Assembly (NCBI GenBank): GCA_051004675.1
Contig: JBPCKC010000052.1
Coordinates: 1 to 54,464, forward strand
Source of the DNA: JBDTSW01 sp051004675
GTDB taxonomy: Bacteria; Actinomycetota; Thermoleophilia; Solirubrobacterales; 70-9
Direction of reading: 5' to 3'
Length of the DNA stretch: 54,464 bases
Positions 25,704 to 33,092 of this stretch are shown here, piece by piece. The notes under the pieces are model-generated. The model had not been told where the DNA came from. It made no database searches and was given only the letters and a program-made list of their open reading frames with translations. Position 1 is the first letter of the stretch; each line of letters begins with the position of its first letter. The translations under genes were made by a program, and so were the position numbers.

Positions 25704-26609
25704 CTAGTCGAAGAGGTAGAGCACCGCGACCGCGGAGGCGATCCAGCTCACGCCGGCGAAGATCATCCCCGGGTCCTGGGTGAGGATCGCGGCGGTTGAC
25801 CGCGTGTCCTGGCGGTCGTAGATCAAATAGAGGTAGCGAAAGACCCCGTAGAGAACGGAGGGAGCGGTGGCGAGCATGCGCGAGCCCACCAGCGGCGAGC
25901 TGACCGCGTAGATCACGTAGGAGAGGATCGCCGCCGCGGTGACCATCGCGACCATCTGGTCGAGGAACGGCACCGAGTAGTGCTCGAGGACGGGACGGGT
26001 CGAGCCAACGCCGGCCACGTCCTCGGCTCCGCCTCCGGGGGTGCCGGGTGTCCCCGCCCCTTCGAGGATCGCCTCCTGGCGGCGTTTGGTGAAGCCGAGG
26101 AACAAAGCGAGCATCGCGGTGCAGACGAGCAGGAACTCGGAGGCCTGCGCCTCCACGGCGACGGCTCCGGCGACCACGCGCAGGATGAAGAGCGACGCGA
26201 TCGTCATCACGTCGATGATCACCAGGCGCTTGAGGACCAGGGAGTACGCCACGGTCACGATCCCGTAGGCGGCGACGATCCCCGCCACCTCGGCGTCGAC
26301 GGCGGCCAGCGGGAGCACCACTGCCGCGGCGGCGAGCGCGATCGCTGCCATCGCCGCCGTGGCCGGGGCAAGCTCCCCGCTCGCGATGGGCCGGCTGCGC
26401 TTCTCGGGATGCCGGCGGTCGTGCGCGGCGTCGCGCAGGTCGTTGAAGAGATAGCCGGCGCTCGAGATCATGCAGAAGGCGGCGAACGCCAGCGAGGCGT
26501 CCGCCACGGCGGCGCCCTGGTCGACTTTGCCGGAGAAGAGCAGGCCGGCGAAGACGAGGGTGTTCTTGACCCACTCCTGGGGTCGCATGGTGCGGATCAG
26601 GGGCGACAC
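25704..26609 (-). CDS. decaprenyl-phosphate phosphoribosyltransferase (UbiA family)
   Basis: 301 residues, about nine helices. MRPQEWVKNTLVFAGLLF and the Asp-rich NDLRDAAHDRRHPEKRSRPI are hallmarks of the DPPR-synthase branch (Rv3806c-like), which links phosphoribosyl pyrophosphate to polyprenyl phosphate for arabinan precursors; the second Asp motif is YLIYDRQDTRS. No DprE1/DprE2 homologue follows, so the product's fate is unclear. GTG 26609 is used; ATG 26588 is an alternative. The start is 25 bp from the divergent glycerate kinase. Transcription continues into the acyl-CoA dehydrogenase pair 38 nt downstream. Confidence 0.88.
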   Translation of the reverse strand: MSPLIRTMRPQEWVKNTLVFAGLLFSGKVDQGAAVADASLAFAAFCMISSAGYLFNDLRDAAHDRRHPEKRSRPIASGELAPATAAMAAIALAAAAVVLPLAAVDAEVAGIVAAYGIVTVAYSLVLKRLVIIDVMTIASLFILRVVAGAVAVEAQASEFLLVCTAMLALFLGFTKRRQEAILEGAGTPGTPGGGAEDVAGVGSTRPVLEHYSVPFLDQMVAMVTAAAILSYVIYAVSSPLVGSRMLATAPSVLYGVFRYLYLIYDRQDTRSTAAILTQDPGMIFAGVSWIASAVAVLYLFD

Positions 26610-26634
26610 GGCCCGGGAAGGTTAGGTTGCGGCG

Positions 26635-27630
26635 GTGGACCAGCGCGCACGCCCGCCTGCGTTTCTCGTAGCCCCGGACTCGTTCAAGGGCACGTTCGAC
26701 GCTCCCACGGCCGCCGCCGCGATCGGATCCGGGCTCGAAGCGGCCGGCGCGAGCGTCGACTCCTGCCCGCTCGCGGACGGCGGCGAGGGGACGATGGAGG
26801 TGCTGGCCGGTGCGCTCGAGGGACGGATCTTGCCGGCGCTCGCCCACGATCCGCTGGGGCGGGAGATCGATGCGACCTATGCGATGCTCGGCGACGGGCG
26901 GGCGGTCGTGGAGACCGCGCGGGCCTCGGGGCTCACCCTGGTCGGGCCGGATGAGCGGGACGCCGAGCGGGCGTCCACCTTCGGCACCGGAGAGCTGATC
27001 GTCGCAGCCGCACGAGCGGGGGCCTCGACGGTGATCGTGGCCGCCGGCGGCAGCGCGGCCACGGATGGCGGGGCGGGGGCGCTCGATGCGATCCGCCAGG
27101 CGGGCGGAATCGAGGGCGTGGCGCTGGAGGTGCTGTGCGATGTGAGGACCGCCTTCGGGGACGCCGCCCCGGTGTTCGGCCCCCAGAAGGGCGCGGACGC
27201 CGCGGCCGTGCGGCGGCTTGGAGAGCGGCTGGAGGCACTGGCGTCCTCGCTGCCGCGGGATCCTCGAGGGGTCGAGATGACGGGCGCCGCCGGTGGGCTG
27301 GCCGGCGGACGCTGGGCCGAGCTCGGGGCGAAGCTCCGCGGCGGCGCGGACGCTGTGATCGAGGCGGTCGGCTTCGAGCGCCGGCTGGCGTCCGCCGACG
27401 CGGTCGTCAGCGGGGAGGGACGGTTGGACCTCACGTCGCTTGAGGGAAAGGTGGTGGGCGCGGTGGCGGATCGGTGCCGGCGCGCCGGGGTTTCACTCGA
27501 CGTGGTCGCGGGCTCGGTCGATCGCGGGTTCGACCCCGCGGCGCTCGGCGCGCACAGCGTGGCGATCGCCTCGACGCTCTCAGAGCTGGAGGCCGCCGGC
27601 GCGGCCCTCGCCCGCGAGTGTCCTGCCTAG
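26635..27630 (+). CDS. glycerate kinase
   Basis: 331 residues, GarK/GlxK-type glycerate kinase. N-terminal VAPDSFKGTFDAPTAAAAI and PLADGGEGTMEVL are the family signature; later GGSAATDGGAGALDA and GEGRLDLTSLEGKVVG. Converts glycerate to phosphoglycerate in glycolate/tartronate or serine catabolism. GTG start with TAGGTT 6 nt upstream, leaderless. The last four codons and the stop form one side of a 12-bp stem shared with the terminator region. No glyoxylate genes are adjacent. Confidence 0.93.
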   Translation: MDQRARPPAFLVAPDSFKGTFDAPTAAAAIGSGLEAAGASVDSCPLADGGEGTMEVLAGALEGRILPALAHDPLGREIDATYAMLGDGRAVVETARASGLTLVGPDERDAERASTFGTGELIVAAARAGASTVIVAAGGSAATDGGAGALDAIRQAGGIEGVALEVLCDVRTAFGDAAPVFGPQKGADAAAVRRLGERLEALASSLPRDPRGVEMTGAAGGLAGGRWAELGAKLRGGADAVIEAVGFERRLASADAVVSGEGRLDLTSLEGKVVGAVADRCRRAGVSLDVVAGSVDRGFDPAALGAHSVAIASTLSELEAAGAALARECPA

Positions 27631-27662
27631 GCCCCGCGCGAGGGGGACGCGGCAGGACACTC
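27616..27662. terminator. hairpin between convergent glycerate kinase and FAD-oxidase genes
   Basis: Perfect 12-bp arms GAGTGTCCTGCC (27616-27627) and its complement (27651-27662), with an inner CCCC/GGGG pairing in the loop. The left arm is the last four codons of glycerate kinase. There is no T-tract on either side; it is probably a bidirectional or attenuating terminator. Confidence 0.6.
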
Positions 27663-27678
27663 CACGGGGTGGGGCGGG

Positions 27679-29298
27679 TCAGGGGTCGATCAGGACGCCA
27701 GGGTTGAGCACCCCGGAGGGGTCGAGCTCGCGTTTGGCGGCGCGCAGCGCGTCGGCGAAGGAGTCGGGGCGCTGGCGGTCGTACCAGGGCCTGTGGTCGC
27801 GCCCGACCGCGTGATGGTGGGTGATGGTGCCGCCGCCGGCGATCACGGCCTCCGAGGCCGCCGCCTTGATCTCGTCCCATTGTTCGACCTCCCCGCCGCG
27901 CTTGGCGGGAGCAAGCACGGTGAAGTACGGGGCCGGACCGTCCGGGTAGACGTGGGTGAAACGGCAGGAGAGCCGCGGCGATCCCGGGCCGGCGGGCGCC
28001 ATCCCGCAGACCTCCGCGACCGCGGCGCCCGCCGACTCCATGACGGTGGAGTGGAACTCCGCGAAGCGGTCCCAGGTGATGGCGGTCTCGAACGTGTCGG
28101 AGAGCACCCCGAGCGCGACGAACGTGTCACGCAGGTACGGCGCAGCAAGGAATGCGCTGCGCCATGAGCCGACGGCATCCTCGCCCTTGGCACCGCCGCC
28201 TCGCACGTCGCCGGGCTCGCCGCCATGTTCACGGACAACCTCGATGGCGATCTCCATGTCGTGCTCGACCGGGTGGTGCGCCGACTCGAAGCCCAGCACC
28301 AGAAGCGCCTTGCCGGCAGGGCCCGCCCCCGTGACCTCCGCCTCGGTGGCGTCGAGCAGGCGACAGTTGGCTGGATCGAGGCCCGATTGCGAGAGCTCAC
28401 GCACCGCGCGGGCCGCATCGTGGAAGTCCGCGAACGACACACCGCATGAGAGCTTGTGGACGGGCCGCGCCTGAAGCCGCATCCAGGCCTCGGTGATGAC
28501 TCCGAGGATCCCCTCGGATCCGATCAGCAGGCGGTCCGGGCTGGGCCCTGCGCCGGAGCCGGGCAGCCGCCGGGACTCCCACTCGCCCGCCGGCGTGATC
28601 GCCCGGACCGACTCGACGAGGTCGTCGATGTGGGTGAGGCGGGTGGCGAAGTGCCCGCCGGCCCGCGTCGCGATCCAGCCGCCCAGGGTGGAGAGCTCGA
28701 ATGACTGCGGGAAGTGGCGCAGCGTGAGACCGGTGGGCCGAAGCTGGTCCTCCAGGGCCGGCCCGAGCGCCCCCGCCTGGATCCGCGCCGCGCGCGAGAC
28801 CTCGTCCACCTCGAGGACCTGGTCGAGCGCGCTGAGGTCGATCGTTACCGCGCCCGCGTAGGCGCCGTCCACATCGGGCTCGACGCCGCCGACGACGCTG
28901 GTGCCCCCACCGTAGGGAATGGCGGCGAGGCCCGACTCGGCGCACCACGCGAGCACGCGCTCGACGTCGGCCTCCTCGCGGGGGCGAGCCACGACGTCCG
29001 GCGGGTTCTCGAACTCGCCGCGGAACCCGCGTACCACGTCGCGGTAGGCCTTGCCGAGCGCATGAGAGGCCCGCTCGTACACGTCGATAGCGCAGATGCC
29101 GGCAAGCGACGCCGGGGGCTGGACCCGGGGCTCGCGCAGCTCGACCGCGTCCAGCGGGACCGGCTCCGCTATCTCCTCGCCACCGAACCCCAACCGCTCA
29201 CGGACCTGCGGCGCGGCCGCCTCGAGCTGCTCGCGTCCGAGCTGGGCGGACTCGGGCCCCCAGCCCCAGTGCTTGCGGCGCCCGCCCGGGCCTACCAG
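27679..29298 (-). CDS. FAD-binding oxidoreductase, alkyl-DHAP synthase (AGPS)-like
   Basis: About 539 residues. FAD-binding PP-loop IPYGGGTSVVGGVE and TLGGWIATRAGGHFATRLTHID, then an FAD_oxidase_C domain with SWRSAFLAAPYLRD and the triple-His THHHAVGRDHRPW that AGPS uses. AGPS replaces the acyl chain of acyl-DHAP by a fatty alcohol to make the ether bond. An ATG/GTG/TTG-based call begins at TTG 29193, but the frame continues to RRKHWGWGPES, the N-terminal HWGWG motif of the family; the only start-like codon before it is CTG 29298, which overlaps the SDR stop. Last gene of the three-gene operon; actinobacterial AgpS (Rv3107c) is the nearest named relative. Confidence 0.85.
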   Translation of the reverse strand: MVGPGGRRKHWGWGPESAQLGREQLEAAAPQVRERLGFGGEEIAEPVPLDAVELREPRVQPPASLAGICAIDVYERASHALGKAYRDVVRGFRGEFENPPDVVARPREEADVERVLAWCAESGLAAIPYGGGTSVVGGVEPDVDGAYAGAVTIDLSALDQVLEVDEVSRAARIQAGALGPALEDQLRPTGLTLRHFPQSFELSTLGGWIATRAGGHFATRLTHIDDLVESVRAITPAGEWESRRLPGSGAGPSPDRLLIGSEGILGVITEAWMRLQARPVHKLSCGVSFADFHDAARAVRELSQSGLDPANCRLLDATEAEVTGAGPAGKALLVLGFESAHHPVEHDMEIAIEVVREHGGEPGDVRGGGAKGEDAVGSWRSAFLAAPYLRDTFVALGVLSDTFETAITWDRFAEFHSTVMESAGAAVAEVCGMAPAGPGSPRLSCRFTHVYPDGPAPYFTVLAPAKRGGEVEQWDEIKAAASEAVIAGGGTITHHHAVGRDHRPWYDRQRPDSFADALRAAKRELDPSGVLNPGVLIDP

Positions 29299-30353
29299 TG
29301 CACACCCCTCGTGACCCGAGCGAAGGTCTTCTGCTCAGCCGTACCGCTCTCTGCGCCGCCCGAGGGGTCAGACCCCTCGCCACCAACCTCGGGGTCAGAC
29401 CCCCTCGCTCCGGCGGCGGGGTCAGACCCCTCATGGGGGAGGCGCGGGGTTTGTGCCGCCTTCGTGTCCGGGAAGAGCTTGTAGCCCGCGTTCACGACCG
29501 CGTCCTGCACCCGCGGCACAGTCGCGTATGTCACCTCTGACATACGCCCGAGGGTGGTCGAGGCCTTCTTCTGGCGCTTCGCGATCGCACCGGCGACCAT
29601 GTCGGCGGCCTCCTCCGGGCTCAGGGCCGGGAAGTACTTGTAGTGGTCGGTCGGGGCGATCATCTCGGTGCGCACGAGCGGCATGTAGACGGTCGAGATC
29701 GCGACCCTGTCCTCGACGATCTCCGACGCGATCGACCGCGAGAAGGCGTCGAGCGCGGCCTTCGACGCGACATAGGCCGAGAACCTCGGGACGTTCGTCT
29801 GCACCCCCATCGTCGAGACGTTCACGATGTGGCCGCTCTGACGATCGCGCATCCCGGGCAGGAACATCAGCACCAGCTTCACCGGCGCGTAGTAGTTCAG
29901 CTCTATCGTGCGCTGGTAGTCGTGCATGCGCTCGTAGGAGAGCGCCACGGAGCGGCGTATCGAACGCCCGGCGTTATTGACGAGCACGTCCACCCCGCCG
30001 TGCTCGGCGAGCACCTCGCCGGCCATCCGCTCCACGTCGTCGAGGTCGGAGAGATCGGCGGGATGAACGTGCGCCTCGCCGCCTGCGTCGCCGATCCGCC
30101 GGGCCACCTCCTCCAGCTTCTCGCGGGTCCGGGCAACCAGCAGCACACTGCCGCCCGCGGCGCCGACCTGGTAAGCGAGGGCCTCGCCGATCCCCGCCGA
30201 GGCGCCGGTGATGAGAATCCGCTTCCCGCTCACCGCCCGCTCGAGCGTGCGGCGCTCGAACGGGTTCGGCACCCCGATGTTCCCGGGCACGCCACGGGCG
30301 ACCCGCGCCACGGCGGAGGCGCGATTGCCGAGCGACGAGCGGCTGGGAGCCAA
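29292..30353 (-). CDS. SDR family NAD(P)-dependent oxidoreductase
   Basis: About 353 residues, classical SDR. TGASAGIGEALAYQ (cofactor), NNAGRS, and the YVASK catalytic Tyr/Lys are present. It is closely similar to the C-terminal half of the upstream gene and both end in RGVHW. A linker before that end carries three nine-residue units starting GSDP, encoded by a palindromic DNA repeat. The start is unsure: TTG 30353 (4 nt after the upstream stop) or GTG 30311. In the ether-lipid reading it could reduce acyl/alkyl-DHAP or an aldehyde intermediate. Confidence 0.87.
   Translation of the reverse strand: MAPSRSSLGNRASAVARVARGVPGNIGVPNPFERRTLERAVSGKRILITGASAGIGEALAYQVGAAGGSVLLVARTREKLEEVARRIGDAGGEAHVHPADLSDLDDVERMAGEVLAEHGGVDVLVNNAGRSIRRSVALSYERMHDYQRTIELNYYAPVKLVLMFLPGMRDRQSGHIVNVSTMGVQTNVPRFSAYVASKAALDAFSRSIASEIVEDRVAISTVYMPLVRTEMIAPTDHYKYFPALSPEEAADMVAGAIAKRQKKASTTLGRMSEVTYATVPRVQDAVVNAGYKLFPDTKAAQTPRLPHEGSDPAAGARGSDPEVGGEGSDPSGGAESGTAEQKTFARVTRGVHW
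29361..29430. repeat. three 27-bp-spaced GGGGTCAGACCCC palindromes inside a gene
   Basis: Cores at 29364-29376, 29391-29403 and 29418-29430, each GGGGTCAGACCCC, at exactly 27-bp spacing; the first extends to 9-bp arms. The spacers differ. Translated on the minus strand they give GSDP every nine residues. A related cluster in reverse orientation lies at 45775-45845. Confidence 0.9.
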
Positions 30354-30357
30354 CGCC

Positions 30358-32514
30358 CTACCAGTGGACGCCGCGCATGAGATACGCGAACGCGGCCTGC
30401 TGGTTGGAGAGCTTCCCAGTGCCCGCGGCCTGCTCCTGGGCAGTCGCCGCACGGCGTGCGGAGCCGGCCCCCTCCTCCTTCTTTGCCTCGCCCTTCGCAG
30501 CGGTCGAGTCGGGGAAGAGGTGATAGGCCGTGTTCAGGATGTAGTCCACGGACTTCGGGTTGATCGCGTAGAGGATCTGGCCGAGGGTGCCCATCGGCGT
30601 GGCGATCCGCTTCGGCTTGTGGATGATCGCCTCGCAGATCATGTTGCCCGCATCGTCGGGAGTAAGGGTCGGGAAGCGGTCGTACATCTTGGTCGGGCCG
30701 ATCATCGGTGTCCGGACCAGGGGCATATGGATGGTGGTGAACGCGACCCCGTCGTCGAGAACCTCGGAGCCCACGCACCGCGAGAACGCGTCGAGCGCCG
30801 ACTTCGAGGCGACGTACGCCGAGAAGCGCGGAGGGTTCGTCTGGACCCCGATCGAGGAGATGTTGATGATGTGTCCCGACCGGCGCTCGCGCATGGCCGG
30901 CAGCAGCTTCAGGATCAGGCGAACCGCCCCGAAGTAGTTGAGCTGGACCGTGCGCTCGTAGTCGTGGAAGCGGTCGTAGGAGAGGGCCACCGAGCGGCGG
31001 ATCGAGCGGCCGGCGTTGTTGACGAGCACGTCCACGTGGCCATGCTGCATGAGCACCTCGTCGGCCATGCGGTCGAGGTCTTCCATGTCGGAGAGGTCGC
31101 AGCGGTGGATGTGCGCGATGCCCCCCGCATCCTCGATGACCTCCTTCGTCGTCTCGAGTTTCTCCGGCGTGCGAGCCACCAAGAGCACGACGCCCCCGGC
31201 CTCGGCGATCTTCATCGCGGCCGACTTGCCGATGCCGGAGGAGGCCCCGGTGACCATCACCACGCGGCCGCGCACCGCCTTCTCCAGCGAAACGGTGCCC
31301 TGGATCCGGCGCCCCAGGCGCATCAGCTCGTCGGGGACCTGCTGCTCGGCAACCTTCGCGATGCCGCTGCCGACGCCCATCCGGCCACGGATCGCGCCCA
31401 GCAAAGTGCGATCCCGAAAGAGGTCCGGGTCGAGGTGGCGCTCCCAGTAGTCCCAGAGCTTGTCGGCGTAGCTCGACAGCGGCGGGATGCGGATGTCTGT
31501 GTCCTCGAGCGCCCCCTCGGTGCGGCGCGAGTCGAACTTGGTCGGCCAGCTCACGTACGCGAGCACCGAGCGGGGCACCCCGAAGTCCGCTAGGAGGCGG
31601 TTGAAGACCGAGTCGGCCATCGGGACCGTCTTCAGGCCCATCTCGGCGAGGGGGGTGAGGGCCTCGGTAACGCCCGCGGGCACGCGAACCCGGGACTGGG
31701 GAGCGTGGGCGGCCGCGGCGAAGATGTCGATGACCTCGCCGGCGGTCGGCGGGTTGGGGTCGGTCAGCGCGAATGCGCGTCCGTCGCCCTGCTCGAGGTG
31801 CGCGATGTGGTCCATCGCGCGCACCACGAAGTCCACGGGGACGATGTTGATCTGGCGCCCCTCGATCCCCGGCATCGGCATCCACTGCGGCACGATGCCC
31901 CGGATGCGGCGAATGAGCTTGAAGAAGTAGTACGGCCCGTCCACCTTGTCCATCTCGCCGGTCTCCGAGTGACCCACGACGATGCCGGGCCGGTAGACCC
32001 GCCACGGGCGGTCGCACTCGTTGCGCACGACCCCCTCCGAATCGTGCTTCGTGCGGAAGTAGGGATTGACGTCGAGGTTCTCGGCCTCGTCGAACATGTC
32101 CTCGCGCCACGTGCCCTTGTAGAGGCCAGCCGCGGCGATCGAGGAGACGTGGTGGACCCGCCCGGCCTCGACGGCCTCCGCGAACTCGACCATGTGGCGG
32201 GTTCCCTCGATGTTGGCCACGTGCTGGGACTCGGCAGACGCGGTCATGTCGTAGATGGCGGCCAGGTGGAAGACGTGGTCGACGCCGCGCAGGCGCTCGA
32301 CGTCCTCCGGGGAGACCCCCAGGGCGCGCTGAGCGAGGTCGCCGACGATCCCGACGACGCGGTCTTCGTCGACCCCCCAGCGGTTGCGAAGCTCCTGCAG
32401 GCGCCCCTTCGACCCCTCGCGGACGAGCACGTAGATGGTTCCCTCGCGCTCGAGCAGCCGCTCGACGAGAAAGCGTCCGATGAAGCCGGTGGCACCGGTG
32501 ACGAAGTAGCTCAA
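30358..32514 (-). CDS. two-domain fatty acyl-CoA reductase (AcrA1/Maqu_2507-like)
   Basis: 718 residues. N-terminal extended-SDR domain (about 1-370): GATGFIGRFLVERLL, YFRTK as Tyr-Lys pair. C-terminal classical SDR (about 415-700): TGASSGIGKSAAMKI, NNAGRS, SAYVASKSALDAF. Fusion of these two domains is the architecture of alcohol-forming bacterial fatty acyl-CoA reductases (Marinobacter Maqu_2507, mycobacterial AcrA1), which take acyl-CoA to aldehyde and then to primary alcohol. TTG start with a strong AGGAGG about 6 nt upstream. First gene of an operon with a second SDR and the AGPS homologue; ends RGVHW. Confidence 0.88.
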   Translation of the reverse strand: MSYFVTGATGFIGRFLVERLLEREGTIYVLVREGSKGRLQELRNRWGVDEDRVVGIVGDLAQRALGVSPEDVERLRGVDHVFHLAAIYDMTASAESQHVANIEGTRHMVEFAEAVEAGRVHHVSSIAAAGLYKGTWREDMFDEAENLDVNPYFRTKHDSEGVVRNECDRPWRVYRPGIVVGHSETGEMDKVDGPYYFFKLIRRIRGIVPQWMPMPGIEGRQINIVPVDFVVRAMDHIAHLEQGDGRAFALTDPNPPTAGEVIDIFAAAAHAPQSRVRVPAGVTEALTPLAEMGLKTVPMADSVFNRLLADFGVPRSVLAYVSWPTKFDSRRTEGALEDTDIRIPPLSSYADKLWDYWERHLDPDLFRDRTLLGAIRGRMGVGSGIAKVAEQQVPDELMRLGRRIQGTVSLEKAVRGRVVMVTGASSGIGKSAAMKIAEAGGVVLLVARTPEKLETTKEVIEDAGGIAHIHRCDLSDMEDLDRMADEVLMQHGHVDVLVNNAGRSIRRSVALSYDRFHDYERTVQLNYFGAVRLILKLLPAMRERRSGHIINISSIGVQTNPPRFSAYVASKSALDAFSRCVGSEVLDDGVAFTTIHMPLVRTPMIGPTKMYDRFPTLTPDDAGNMICEAIIHKPKRIATPMGTLGQILYAINPKSVDYILNTAYHLFPDSTAAKGEAKKEEGAGSARRAATAQEQAAGTGKLSNQQAAFAYLMRGVHW

Positions 32515-32562
32515 GGTCTCCTCCTAGGGGCCCGGGACGAATGCGAGCCTACACTCATGAGG

Positions 32563-32868
32563 ATGGCCTTTAACCTCACCCCCGGCCCCGGCGATCCCGG
32601 CGAGCCGCAGGTCCAGATCGGCCGCGTGGGCGGCGCCGAGGCAGACTCAGAACGGCGCCTCGTGCGCGACGGCGCGCAGGTGCTGGGCCACGGGGCCCTG
32701 ATCTGCCCCGAGTGCGAGCTTCCGCTGGCCCTGGCCGGGCGCCTGCGCGCCGCGGGTCCCGTTCGCTGCCCGTATTGCGGCCACGAGTCCGAGGCGCGCG
32801 CGTTCGTGCGCGAGGACGTGTACGACACCCTCGCGAACGAGGTCTACCTCATCGCGCGGGTGGGCTGA
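32563..32868 (+). CDS. small zinc-ribbon protein
   Basis: 101 residues. A four-cysteine knuckle pair, CPEC and CPYC, separated by about 20 residues, indicates a rubredoxin-like zinc ribbon; the rest is charged and unremarkable. ATG 32563 (MAFNLTPG) is preferred since TACACT lies 7 nt upstream, the spacing of other leaderless genes here; ATG 32557 is possible. Divergent from the acyl-CoA reductase gene, 48 bp apart. Function unknown. Confidence 0.75.
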   Translation: MAFNLTPGPGDPGEPQVQIGRVGGAEADSERRLVRDGAQVLGHGALICPECELPLALAGRLRAAGPVRCPYCGHESEARAFVREDVYDTLANEVYLIARVG

Positions 32869-32936
32869 GGCCTCAGCAGCAGCAGCTGAAGTCGCGCCCC
32901 GGAGTGCCCTCGTAGGTCTCACGAGGTTCCCGACCG

Positions 32937-33035
32937 CTACCGCACCTCGAGCCCGAGGTAGTCGCACAGCGCCGCCGGGGTCACGCCGGCCCCGGCGGCG
33001 AGGAGCCTGGAATCGAGCGTGACCAGGGTCGCGCT
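32937..33035 (-). pseudogene. possible remnant of a PIN-domain toxin C-terminus
   Basis: On the minus strand this stretch reads ATLVTLDSRLLAAG and then a short tail ending LGLEVR and TAG. LVTLDSRL resembles the last strand and Asp region of VapC-type PIN domains. An in-frame TAA lies just before it and there is no start, so at most about 32 codons survive. It occupies the otherwise empty gap before the 2-oxoglutarate dehydrogenase gene. Chance resemblance is possible. Confidence 0.3.
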
Positions 33036-33092
33036 TTACATACCGCGCGCTTCGCAGCGGCGCGGCGCACGCCATAGACTCAGGCGGAGGAA

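Noticed and set aside
23528..26847. Long frames that seem to fuse the acyl-CoA dehydrogenases to N-terminal extensions
   Set aside because: The extensions are out-of-frame readings of the neighbouring acyl-CoA dehydrogenase and UbiA genes; domain starts at GTG 24523 and TTG 25665 fit.
26635..29298. DprE1/DprE2-like arabinan pathway next to DPPR synthase
   Set aside because: The FAD protein has the AGPS-type triple-His and FAD_oxidase_C end rather than the DprE1 type, and the SDR pairs with an acyl-CoA reductase.
29361..29430. CRISPR array or protein-level tandem repeat
   Set aside because: Units are short palindromes of 13 bp with 14-bp spacers, only three copies, and lie inside an SDR frame; no cas gene is near.
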